A stretch of DNA of 18,783 nucleotides from JAZKIX01 sp040384645 (GTDB taxonomy: Bacteria; Pseudomonadota; Gammaproteobacteria; Burkholderiales; Burkholderiaceae_D), in NCBI GenBank assembly GCA_040384645.1, contig JAZKIX010000154.1, positions 1-18,783 on the forward strand. The letters are read 5' to 3'. A model generated the notes under the pieces. That model was not told where the DNA came from. It saw only the letters and a program-made list of their open reading frames with translations, and did no database searches. Shown piece after piece: positions 7,371 through 14,664 of the stretch. A program made the position numbers and the translations under genes. Every line of letters begins with the position of its first letter. Position 1 is the stretch's first letter.

Positions 7371-7523
7371 CTTCGAGCCTCCTTCAGAAAATCTAGTGGA
7401 AAAATTGCGCAATAAAATCGCACGGCTAATATTGGGAGCGTTTCCCCGGGGATGCAAGTGTTTTTTCGTGTTTTTGGCTGATTCTTAGGGCTAGAGTACC
7501 CTGAACGACAGTTAACACGCGGT

Positions 7524-8891
7524 TTAACGCATGCCCGGCATCATGCCTTTCATGCTGCGCATCATTTTCATCATGCCGCCGCCTTTCAGTTTTTTCATCA
7601 TCGACTGCATTTGTTCGAACTGTGCCAGCATCCGGTTGACGTCTTGTACCTGCACACCGGCACCGGTGGCGATCCGGCGTTTGCGCGAGGCTTTGATAAG
7701 ATCGGGCTTGGCACGCTCTTGCAGCGTCATCGAGTTAATAATGCCCTCCATCCGGCGTACCTGTTTATCGGCCTGATCCATATTGGCGCCGTTGGCTGCT
7801 TGTTGTAATTGGGCCGGCAGCTTGTCCATCAGGTTCGATAAGCCGCCCATTTTTTTCATCTGACCGAGTTGAGATTTAAAATCGTTGAGGTCAAAGCGAC
7901 CGCCAACTTTAAGCTTTTGGGCCAAATCCTGTGCCGCCTTGACGTCGACGCCCTTACGCGCTTCTTCCACCAGCGCCAGGATATCGCCCATGCCGAGGAT
8001 ACGGTTGGCCATCCGTTGCGGATCGAAGGCTTCGAGTCCATCCAGCTTTTCTGACACGCCGGCAAATTTGATCGGCTTGCCCGTGATATGCCGTACCGAT
8101 AGCGCCGCACCGCCGCGTGCATCGCCGTCCAGCTTGGTCAGCACGATCCCGGTTAATGGCAAGGCATCGTTAAAAGCTTTAGCGGTATTGATGGCATCTT
8201 GCCCGAGCATGGCATCGACCACGAACAAGGTTTCGATCGGTTTGACTGCCGCGTGAAGGGCGGCAATTTCTTGCATCATCGCTTCATCGATCCCGAGCCG
8301 TCCGGCGGTGTCGATGATTAAGACATCGTGGTAATGGCGTTTGGCATAGTCGAGTGCGGCCAGTGCAATATCGACAGGCTTGTCGCTAATCTGGGTCGGG
8401 AAAAAATCAGCGCCCACCTGCGCCGTAATGGTTTGCAGCTGGGCAATCGCAGCGGGGCGATAGACGTCGGCTGATACGGTCAAGACTTTTTTCTTTTTTT
8501 CTTCGCGCAAGTATTTAGCGAGCTTGCCGACGGTGGTGGTTTTCCCCACACCTTGCAAGCCGGCCATCAGGATAATCGCCGGCGGCTGGGTTTGGAAGCT
8601 CAGTTGAGAGGCTTCCAGCCCAAGATCGGCGCCCATGATGGCAGCTAATTCCTGCTGCACTACGCCGACCAGCGCTTGACCAGGCGTGAGGGAGCTAATG
8701 ACTTCTTCGCCCAGGGCCTTTTGCTTTACTTTTGCAATAAATTCGCGCACTGCTGGCAGGGCAACGTCGGCTTCCAACAAGGCCAGACGCACTTCGCGCA
8801 GCATGTCGGCGGTATTAGCTTCGGTCAGGCGCGCCTCGCCGCGCATGGTTTTGACCACTTTGGCAAGGCGTTGGGTAAGGTTATCTAACAT
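7524..8891 (-). CDS. ffh: Signal recognition particle GTPase (SRP54/Ffh)
   Basis: Ffh binds 4.5S RNA and the signal sequences of inner-membrane proteins as they leave the ribosome, and with FtsY directs them to the translocon. The 455 residues show the N domain (MLDNLTQRLAKVVKTMRGEA), the G domain with P-loop GLQGVGKTT at 111-119, DTAGR and TKLDGDARGG, and the M domain from about residue 300. The C-terminus is extremely Met-rich (MKMMRSMKGMMPGMR), forming the flexible signal-binding surface. I chose ATG 8891; a TTG three codons upstream gives an unlikely extension. No strong Shine-Dalgarno is seen. It is divergent from the ypjD-like gene across 243 bp, as often found, and lies upstream of the SWIB gene on the same strand with a 153-bp gap. 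Confidence 0.98.
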   Translation of the reverse strand: MLDNLTQRLAKVVKTMRGEARLTEANTADMLREVRLALLEADVALPAVREFIAKVKQKALGEEVISSLTPGQALVGVVQQELAAIMGADLGLEASQLSFQTQPPAIILMAGLQGVGKTTTVGKLAKYLREEKKKKVLTVSADVYRPAAIAQLQTITAQVGADFFPTQISDKPVDIALAALDYAKRHYHDVLIIDTAGRLGIDEAMMQEIAALHAAVKPIETLFVVDAMLGQDAINTAKAFNDALPLTGIVLTKLDGDARGGAALSVRHITGKPIKFAGVSEKLDGLEAFDPQRMANRILGMGDILALVEEARKGVDVKAAQDLAQKLKVGGRFDLNDFKSQLGQMKKMGGLSNLMDKLPAQLQQAANGANMDQADKQVRRMEGIINSMTLQERAKPDLIKASRKRRIATGAGVQVQDVNRMLAQFEQMQSMMKKLKGGGMMKMMRSMKGMMPGMR

Positions 8892-9134
8892 GATCTGCAA
8901 TCACAATCTGAACAAAAATTCGACGAAAAATAGGGATGGCGGGTCGAAAACAAGGCGTCATTTTAACCGATCAAGCGCGCTCCTTATCTGGCTGATCGTG
9001 CCTTAGAGCCTACCTCAGAAGGGATAGCCATTGTCTTGCCGCGATAAAGGGCGCGTCTACCTTACACTTGTTTTTCCCGTTCGCAATCCGATTACACGTT
9101 CTACTGAGAGCGGCGCTTAGTGTAAACTCTTCGG
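8892..9134. promoter_or_regulatory. Divergent intergenic region with three TTACAC half-sites
   Basis: This space should hold the promoters of ffh (minus) and of the ypjD-pilS operon (plus). TTACAC occurs at 9062-9067 and 9092-9097, and its reverse complement GTGTAA at 9120-9125, with spacings of 30 and 28 bp. The last copy overlaps the area where a promoter for the rightward operon would lie. An imperfect hairpin (CGATC...GATCG) spans 8968-8998. No convincing -35/-10 pair was found on either strand. Confidence 0.3.
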
Positions 9135-9941
9135 ATGCAAAACACTTTCCTGATTCTTGCCTGTGCGCTCTACGTTTGTTGTGCCATTTTGCCGGCACGT
9201 TTTGGCATGGTGATCTCGGTGGGCACTGGCTTCGCTTGGTTACTGCACGGTGCCGGTTTATGGCTTGAAGTCATTGCGCCCGGTAGTTTGAGGCTGGGTT
9301 TTGCGATGATGCTATCTGCCACTTTGTGGATTTCAGTGTTTTGTTATTGGTTGGAAAATCGCAATTTCGGCTTGGACGGTTTGCGCCTGCTGGTATTGCC
9401 GCATGCAGCGCTGGCGGTCATTTTGCCACTGGTTTTTCCGGGCCAGGTTGTGCTGTTGGAGAGCAAATCGTATTTGTTCGGATGGCATATCGTGATAGCG
9501 ATTTTAGCCTACAGCACCTTGACTCTGGCTGCTTTCCACGCGGTACTGATGACGTTCCAGGAGTCACGCCTACATGCGCGGAATGGCGCGTTTCACGCTA
9601 GCTGGCTGAGTGCTGCTATTGACCGTTTGCCAGCACTGATGACGATGGAAAAATTGCTGTTCCGATTGATTGGATTCGGTTTCGTTTTACTCACGTTGAC
9701 GGTATTGTCTGGCGTGGTATTTTCAGAACAATTGTTTGGCAAGGCATTCAAATGGGAACATAAGACTGCATTTACGATTTTGTCTTGGGTCTTGTTCGGC
9801 GTACTCTTGGCCGGGCGGCGCTGGTGGGGATGGCGTGGCAAAACCGCGCTCCGATTTACCCTGGCAGGATTTTCTACTTTGTTGCTGGCGTATGTCGGTA
9901 GCCGGTTTGTATTGGAAGTCATTTTGCATAAAGGGATGTGA
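9135..9941 (+). CDS. ypjD: YpjD/CcsA-like membrane protein (cytochrome c assembly family)
   Basis: The 268-residue protein is strongly hydrophobic with about eight membrane segments. Family features include SYLFGWHIVIAILAYSTL, a conserved KWEHKTAFTILSW, the WGWRGKTALR loop, and a last helix ending GSRFVLEVIL. It belongs to the cytochrome c assembly (CcsA/CcmC-like) superfamily; the conserved His residues in or near membrane segments could contact heme. The proteobacterial YpjD group is not clearly part of the cytochrome c maturation machine, and no other such genes are nearby, so the molecular role is unproven. Its position divergent from ffh matches the common ffh-ypjD arrangement. ATG 9135 is the likely start although no Shine-Dalgarno is clear. 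Its stop codon overlaps the next start by one base. Confidence 0.88.
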   Translation: MQNTFLILACALYVCCAILPARFGMVISVGTGFAWLLHGAGLWLEVIAPGSLRLGFAMMLSATLWISVFCYWLENRNFGLDGLRLLVLPHAALAVILPLVFPGQVVLLESKSYLFGWHIVIAILAYSTLTLAAFHAVLMTFQESRLHARNGAFHASWLSAAIDRLPALMTMEKLLFRLIGFGFVLLTLTVLSGVVFSEQLFGKAFKWEHKTAFTILSWVLFGVLLAGRRWWGWRGKTALRFTLAGFSTLLLAYVGSRFVLEVILHKGM

Positions 9942-10174
9942 TGAAGCTGTTATTTTGGCTGGCATTGATTGTGTTGGTATGTTGGGCCTTGCATTCCAAG
10001 AAAAATAAGGCGGTAGCGCGCGCTTCGCAAACTGGGTTCAAAGCGGACAAGGACGCCGAACCGATAGTGCAATGCGCCCAATGCGGCATCCACTTTCCGG
10101 AGTCAGAGGCGATTACAGTTTCTTCCAGTGTATTTTGTAGTGAAGAACATCGCCGCCTCTATTTCGCATCCTAG
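9941..10174 (+). CDS. PP0621-like small membrane-anchored zinc-ribbon-type protein
   Basis: The 77-residue protein has one N-terminal membrane segment (LLFWLALIVLVCWALH), a basic linker, and a C-terminal metal-site pattern: C45-x2-C48 (CAQCGIHFPESEA), then C66 and H70 in VFCSEEHRRLYF. This fits the PP0621 family of small proteins found next to pilS in Pseudomonas and Burkholderiales; the function is unknown. The ATG at 9941 overlaps the upstream TGA by one base; the GTG one codon earlier could also serve. It is translationally coupled to the ypjD-like gene and lies 19 bp before pilS. Zinc binding is inferred from the residue pattern only. Confidence 0.85.
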   Translation: MKLLFWLALIVLVCWALHSKKNKAVARASQTGFKADKDAEPIVQCAQCGIHFPESEAITVSSSVFCSEEHRRLYFAS

Positions 10175-10193
10175 CGCTCTGGCAGACAATTTG

Positions 10194-11900
10194 ATGGCAG
10201 TGATCGCATACGCAGAATTGAATGATCCGCGCGAGACGTTTTGGCGCTCTCTACAAACCCTCAATATCACACGCATTGTCATAGCCTTGGTGCTGCTTAT
10301 TTATTTAAGCTTCAGCAATAAAGGTTTTTCGACAACCGGGCAATTAATTTACGCGGAAACCTGCGTCGCCTATTTGCTGGCGGCTGTCGCTTTCGCGATC
10401 TTTAAGGTGTATTACCGCAAGCGCTTCTTGCTGCATTTGTCGATCCAGATTACGGTTGATATCGCGACGATTGCCGTGCTGTATTTTGTCGGTAGCGGGG
10501 CAAAAAGTGGTCTGGCAATTTTATTTTTATACCCATTGGCAGGCGCAGCTATCCTGGCGCCACTGCTCCTGGCGCTATTTTTCGCCGCCATTGTCAGCTT
10601 ATTCTTACTAGGCGAGAGCTGGTATCAAGTTTATTCGCAAGATGTCGAAGCCTCGACCATGCAGGCAGGCATGTATGGCGGCGCTTTCTTTGCAATGGTG
10701 TTTGTGGTGAACCGGCTGGCTGCCAAATTGATCCGTCAGGAAGAATTGGCGACCCAGCGCGGCAACGATTTGCAGATTCAGCAAGCCATTAATCGCCTGG
10801 TGATTTCTGATATGGGCGATGGGATTGTGGTGGTGGGGCAGGACAGCGGTATTTTTACCTGTAACCCGGCAGCTGAAAGCATGCTCGGTTTATTTTTACC
10901 TTTAGACAAAAAACATTTCAGGCTGACCGATTTCCCGGCCCTGCATCCGATTGCGGAAGCTTATTTCGAATGGGATGAAGAGTTTGGCCAGCAAGGTGCC
11001 ATTGCCGCTAGCGCCGCCAGCTATGCTTCCATCAAGCGCGGCGACCATATGCTGGCACCCGGCGGCAGTTCTTTAATTGGCGGCCGGCGCGATTTTGCAG
11101 TGCATTTGAAATTGCGTTTTGCCAAGGTTGAAACTGCCGGTCTGGTCGAAGCGCGCAGTGTCATATTTTTACAAGATGTATCCGATATCGAGAATAAGGC
11201 GCAGCAGTTAAAGCTGGCGTCGATGGGGCGGCTGACCGCCAGCATTGCACATGAGGTGCGCAATCCTTTGTCCGCGATTTCGCATGCGGCTGCCTTGCTC
11301 GATGAGGAATTTGCCGGCGCCACGCAACAACGCCTGCTCAGTATCGTGCGCGATAATGTTGCCCGCGTGAATCGGATGATTGAAGATATCTTGCAACTTT
11401 CGCGCAAGGTTCAGCCCAATGCCGAGCCGGTTGCCGCACTGTCATTTTTGATCGAATTGCAAAGGGAGTTGGAAGAAACCGGAACCTTGCCGCCTGGCGT
11501 GCTTACCTTATATGGTTCGGACGAGTTTTTGGTGCGTTTCGATTCCTTGCATTTGCATGAAGTCATTACCAATTTGCTGACCAATGCGGTGCGCTATGCC
11601 AGCGGCAAGGCTGGCAGCATTCAAATGCAGTTTATGGCAGGCATGAGTAATCGGATCGAGTTGCATGTGCATGATGACGGACCCGGCATTACGCCTGAAG
11701 TGCGGGCGCATTTGTTTGAGCCGTTTTACACCACGTCGAGCAAAGGTACCGGTCTGGGACTCTATTTGGCGCGTGAATTGTGTTTGAATAACGGCGCCAT
11801 GCTCGATTATGAATATCGGATGGAAAGTTTGGGCGATGGTGCCGATGAGGCAACGGGACGGTTCGTGATTACTTTTTCCGTGTCCGATTCACGCGATTAA
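10194..11900 (+). CDS. pilS: Sensor histidine kinase PilS (two-component system)
   Basis: PilS phosphorylates PilR; in Pseudomonas the pair controls pilin transcription. The 568-residue protein has about six N-terminal membrane segments (roughly 25-180), a PAS-like region (about 205-300), a HisKA domain with phospho-acceptor H353 in SIAHEVRNPLSAISHAA, and an HATPase domain with the N box NLLTNAVRYA, DDGPGI, and KGTGLGLYLARELC. I chose ATG 10194 (MAVIAYAELNDP); the frame stays open upstream but overlaps the previous gene. It is the third gene of a tight operon with the ypjD-like and PP0621-like genes. A 242-bp AT-rich spacer separates it from pilR. Assignment to PilS rather than another PAS-kinase rests on the membrane layout and the pilR partner. 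Confidence 0.88.
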   Translation: MAVIAYAELNDPRETFWRSLQTLNITRIVIALVLLIYLSFSNKGFSTTGQLIYAETCVAYLLAAVAFAIFKVYYRKRFLLHLSIQITVDIATIAVLYFVGSGAKSGLAILFLYPLAGAAILAPLLLALFFAAIVSLFLLGESWYQVYSQDVEASTMQAGMYGGAFFAMVFVVNRLAAKLIRQEELATQRGNDLQIQQAINRLVISDMGDGIVVVGQDSGIFTCNPAAESMLGLFLPLDKKHFRLTDFPALHPIAEAYFEWDEEFGQQGAIAASAASYASIKRGDHMLAPGGSSLIGGRRDFAVHLKLRFAKVETAGLVEARSVIFLQDVSDIENKAQQLKLASMGRLTASIAHEVRNPLSAISHAAALLDEEFAGATQQRLLSIVRDNVARVNRMIEDILQLSRKVQPNAEPVAALSFLIELQRELEETGTLPPGVLTLYGSDEFLVRFDSLHLHEVITNLLTNAVRYASGKAGSIQMQFMAGMSNRIELHVHDDGPGITPEVRAHLFEPFYTTSSKGTGLGLYLARELCLNNGAMLDYEYRMESLGDGADEATGRFVITFSVSDSRD

Positions 11901-12142
11901 TGTATGGCGGGCGAAGTTTTTAAATGTAAAGTCGGCGTTAGTTTTAAAAAAATTCTGAATCCATTGGATGGTTTAATATTTATCTTCTTTCATAACTATT
12001 TGTAATGAACTATGGGAGTATATGGTGAAAATATGCCAATCCCGCACGTTTTCATTGGCTTAAATAAAATACACCGGTGAGTATATATCATGAATTTTTC
12101 GCCTGATTTTGTAAAAAGTCTATCAATACATAGAATGCAGCC
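11901..12142. promoter_or_regulatory. AT-rich spacer between pilS and pilR
   Basis: This 242-bp spacer is visibly more AT-rich than its neighbours. It holds an inverted repeat GCCAAT (12035-12040) / ATTGGC (12054-12059), two similar blocks beginning GAGTATAT (near 12016 and 12075), and a possible promoter just before pilR: TTGTAA, 16 bp, then TAGAAT at 12131-12136. With that promoter the transcript would begin at about the A of the pilR ATG, giving a leaderless mRNA. The only open frames are tiny (22 codons at 12012-12080, and 13 codons). Confidence 0.35.
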
Positions 12143-13597
12143 ATGACATCACCCCGAATTCTTGTGGTCGACGACGAAGCAGACTTGCGTGAATTGCTTG
12201 AAATCACGCTGGTGCGGATGGGGCTCGATGTCGATAGCGCGGCCGATCTGAAATCTGCCCGCGTTTATCTGGCGCAAAACGAATACGCCTTGATCCTGAC
12301 CGATATGCGTTTGCCTGACGGGATGGGAATTGATTTGGTGCGTGAGATCGCGGCAACCCACAAGAATACGCCGATTGCCGTGATTACCGCTTATGGCAGT
12401 GCCGATAATGCGGTGGTGGCCTTGAAGGCTGGCGCATTCGACTACTTGTCCAAGCCGGTGGCGCTGGATCAATTGCGGCAAATGGTGCAGTCTGCATTGC
12501 GCTTGAACGGCGTCGAACCACAGCCAGGGAAAGTCGCATCAGTTTCCACATCGTCCAATCGTTTGATCGGTGTATCGAGCGCGATGCAGGATTTGCGCGG
12601 ACAAATTGCACGGTTGGCACGCAGCATGGCGCCGATTGCCATTACCGGTGAATCGGGCAGCGGCAAAGAATTGGCCGCGCGTGAAATTCACGCCCAGAGC
12701 GCACGCGCCGGCAAGGCGTTTGTGGCGGTCAATTGCGGCGCCATTCCCGAAACGTTGATGGAGGCCGAATTTTTCGGCTACCGCAAAGGTGCTTTTACCG
12801 GCGCAGCGGACGATCGCGACGGCTTTTTTCAAGCGGCCAATGGTGGCACCCTGTTACTCGACGAAGTGGCGGATTTGCCGTTGGCGATGCAAGTCAAATT
12901 ATTGCGGGCGATTCAAGAACGCCGGGTGCGCAAAATAGGCGCCACGTTAGAAGAGCCAGTGGATGTACGCATCATCAGTGCAACCCATCAAAACCTGGCT
13001 GAATGCGTTGAAAAAGGCCGCTTTCGGCAGGATTTATTTTATCGCCTCAACGTGATCGAATTGGCTTTGCCACCCCTGCGCGAGCGTCTGGATGATTTGG
13101 GATTGCTGGCGCATGGCATCTTGAAGCGACTTAGCGTGATCGAAGGCGAGATGGTCTTGAGTGCGCCGGCATTGGATGCCTTGCGTGCTTACTCATTCCC
13201 AGGCAATGTGCGTGAGCTGGAAAACATCCTGGAACGCGCCATGGCTTTTGCTGACAACGGTGTCATCGAAGCGGTTGATTTGGCGCTGAAAGCGAATAAA
13301 AACATCGAGCCGTCGCTTGTATCCCATCTGACTGAACGTGTGGGGATTGCAGCCCATCCTGACTTAGGCTTGCCTCAGCCTGTAGCGCTGAAGTTGCCCG
13401 AGGCGTCGCTTGTGGCTGAAGCGGAGTTGCCGAGCTGTTTACCTGAATATCTGAACGAAGTGGAGCGCAATATCATCCGGCGCGCTTTGGTGAAGACACG
13501 TTATAACCGGACCCAGGCGGCAGAATTGCTTGGTATCAGTTTCCGCCAATTGCGTTATCAAATGCAGCGGCTTGATATCCATGAGCCAGAGGCGTGA
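12143..13597 (+). CDS. pilR: Sigma-54-dependent response regulator PilR
   Basis: PilR is an NtrC-type activator that opens sigma-54 promoters when phosphorylated. The 484 residues show a receiver domain (D10, D11, phospho-acceptor D54 in LTDMRLPDG, T82, K104), an AAA+ domain with Walker A GESGSGKE from 169, the sigma-54 contact loop GAFTGA at 216-221, and GGTLLLDEV as Walker B. A Fis-type helix-turn-helix ends the protein (RTQAAELLGISFRQLRYQMQ). The start gives a complete receiver domain (MTSPRILVVDDEADLRELL); no Shine-Dalgarno lies before it. It follows pilS as usual, but with an unusually long gap, and is followed by ampD 60 bp later. Confidence 0.92.
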   Translation: MTSPRILVVDDEADLRELLEITLVRMGLDVDSAADLKSARVYLAQNEYALILTDMRLPDGMGIDLVREIAATHKNTPIAVITAYGSADNAVVALKAGAFDYLSKPVALDQLRQMVQSALRLNGVEPQPGKVASVSTSSNRLIGVSSAMQDLRGQIARLARSMAPIAITGESGSGKELAAREIHAQSARAGKAFVAVNCGAIPETLMEAEFFGYRKGAFTGAADDRDGFFQAANGGTLLLDEVADLPLAMQVKLLRAIQERRVRKIGATLEEPVDVRIISATHQNLAECVEKGRFRQDLFYRLNVIELALPPLRERLDDLGLLAHGILKRLSVIEGEMVLSAPALDALRAYSFPGNVRELENILERAMAFADNGVIEAVDLALKANKNIEPSLVSHLTERVGIAAHPDLGLPQPVALKLPEASLVAEAELPSCLPEYLNEVERNIIRRALVKTRYNRTQAAELLGISFRQLRYQMQRLDIHEPEA

Positions 13598-13657
13598 GAT
13601 TGAAATATGACACGGAAGCATGAACAAGAGCGTGATTGATAGCGCCGGGCTGGAAAT

Positions 13658-14269
13658 ATGGACGTAAATCCAATAAAATGCCGATCCCTTGCGCTGGAAG
13701 CCGATGGCTGGTGTCGGCAACTTCAATGCGAACCGTCGCCTAACTTTGATGCCCGACCGCCGAAGACCGCAGTTGATTTATTGGTCATCCACAATATTAG
13801 TCTGCCACCGGGGCAATTTGGCGGTGGTTTTATTGCCGATTTTTTTGGTAATCGCCTTGATTACGAAGCGCATCCCTATTTCGATCAGTTGCGTGCCTTG
13901 CGGGTGTCGGCACATTTTTTGATTCGGCGCGATGGTGTGATTGTGCAGTTCGTTTCCGGCAATGATCGGGCTTGGCATGCGGGTGTTTCACGTTTTCACG
14001 AGCGTGAGCGCTGCAACGATTTTTCGATCGGGATTGAGTTGGAAGGCACCGATTTTGAAGCGTTTGCCGATGCGCAATATAGTGCGCTAGTAGATTTGAC
14101 CGTCGGATTGCGGCAACGCTATCCACTACGTAATGTGACGGGGCACGAGCACATCGCTAGCGGTCGCAAGACGGATCCGGGGCCGTATTTTGACTGGCAA
14201 AAATTTGAGGCGCTCTTCGGCATACGCGCGCGGTTAGCGCTTACTGACCTGCCATTGCTGTTCCCGTAA
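13658..14269 (+). CDS. ampD: 1,6-anhydro-N-acetylmuramyl-L-alanine amidase AmpD
   Basis: AmpD is a cytoplasmic zinc amidase that removes the peptide from 1,6-anhydro-muropeptides during cell-wall recycling and so keeps AmpR-type beta-lactamase induction low. The 203-residue protein has the expected zinc ligands H45 (VIHNISLPPGQFGG), H163 and D173 (GHEHIASGRKTDPGPYFDW), with E127 (IGIELEG) and K171 matching the catalytic residues of the Citrobacter enzyme by spacing. There is no signal peptide, consistent with a cytoplasmic location. The start at 13658 is supported by an adequate N-terminus and a weak GCTGGA upstream. It lies 60 bp after pilR on the same strand, with no visible terminator between. 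Confidence 0.95.
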   Translation: MDVNPIKCRSLALEADGWCRQLQCEPSPNFDARPPKTAVDLLVIHNISLPPGQFGGGFIADFFGNRLDYEAHPYFDQLRALRVSAHFLIRRDGVIVQFVSGNDRAWHAGVSRFHERERCNDFSIGIELEGTDFEAFADAQYSALVDLTVGLRQRYPLRNVTGHEHIASGRKTDPGPYFDWQKFEALFGIRARLALTDLPLLFP

Positions 14270-14348
14270 GGCCCAGAATAGTAATCGCAGCGCAGCATGA
14301 AAATACTGCGGTCATACTTAAAAAAGCCATTGCGCCCACCACTTTGAG

Positions 14349-14364
14349 ATACTACAATCGGTGT
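14349..14364. promoter_or_regulatory. Candidate NrdR box 1 (upstream copy)
   Basis: ATACTACAATCGGTGT matches the published NrdR-box consensus (acaCwAtATaTwGtgt) at 10 of 16 positions, including both outer halves. Weak alone, but it lies exactly 31 bp upstream of the stronger box 2, the three-turn spacing typical of paired NrdR sites. Confidence 0.6.
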
Positions 14365-14379
14365 CTCGATACGTAAAAA

Positions 14380-14395
14380 TAACTAGATATAGTGT
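14380..14395. promoter_or_regulatory. Candidate NrdR box 2 (overlaps a -10-like TATAGT)
   Basis: TAACTAGATATAGTGT matches the NrdR-box consensus at 13 of 16 positions. It includes TATAGT (14388-14393), 5 of 6 to a -10 hexamer, so bound NrdR would cover the promoter. NrdR represses ribonucleotide reductase genes when dATP is abundant. The nrdA start is about 270 bp downstream. Confidence 0.72.
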
Positions 14396-14664
14396 TTAAT
14401 TTCTTATTGCCAACTTTCCGCCAATTCGTGTTTAGTTGTGTGACCAGTTTTGGCGCGATAGTTTTTTCCAATTAATTGTTATTGTCCCTCGCACAATTTT
14501 CGTTTTAATTCGGCATTGGTTTTAGTGGCATATTGGATTAATTCTCCATACGCTTTTTCAATGATTGACCTAATAATTTCCGTGAACGTCCAATTTAATT
14601 GGACTGTCTAATTTACAACTACCGGCGCTGTGAAGTATGTGGCGCCGATGCATCAGGAGGCTCA
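14396..14664 (+). promoter_or_regulatory. Long AT-rich leader of nrdA with two symmetric elements
   Basis: No gene is visible here. Near the 3' end is a perfect palindrome, GTCCAATT-T-AATTGGAC (14588-14604). Then CGGCGC (14623-14628) pairs with GCGCCG (14642-14647) around a 13-nt loop, ending 7 bases before the nrdA Shine-Dalgarno (AGGAGG, 14655-14660). A second possible promoter is TTGTCC (14482-14487), 16 bp, TTTAAT (14504-14509). Upstream, 14270-14348 holds only a small CGCAG/CTGCG hairpin (14291-14310) after ampD, without a T run. Confidence 0.4.

Noticed and set aside
7404..7413. ATTGCGCAAT palindrome upstream of the SWIB gene
   Set aside because: A perfect 10-bp palindrome, but single, short and without a known regulator; chance is likely.
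6982..7488. 168-codon plus-strand Ala-rich frame opposite the SWIB gene
   Set aside because: It is the complement of the repetitive Lys/Ala/Pro tail; the minus strand has the SWIB domain and a perfect Shine-Dalgarno.
8968..8998. Hairpin upstream of ffh as a 4.5S or other small RNA
   Set aside because: Only a 5-bp plus 3-bp stem with a bulge, no conserved SRP RNA loop and no terminator.
12012..12080. 22-codon open frame in the pilS-pilR spacer
   Set aside because: Too short, no good ribosome binding site at its start, and no recognisable sequence.
14599..14664. 22-residue N-terminal extension of NrdA with a CxxC pair
   Set aside because: It would start at a TTG inside a palindrome without a ribosome binding site, while ATG 14665 has AGGAGG at good spacing.
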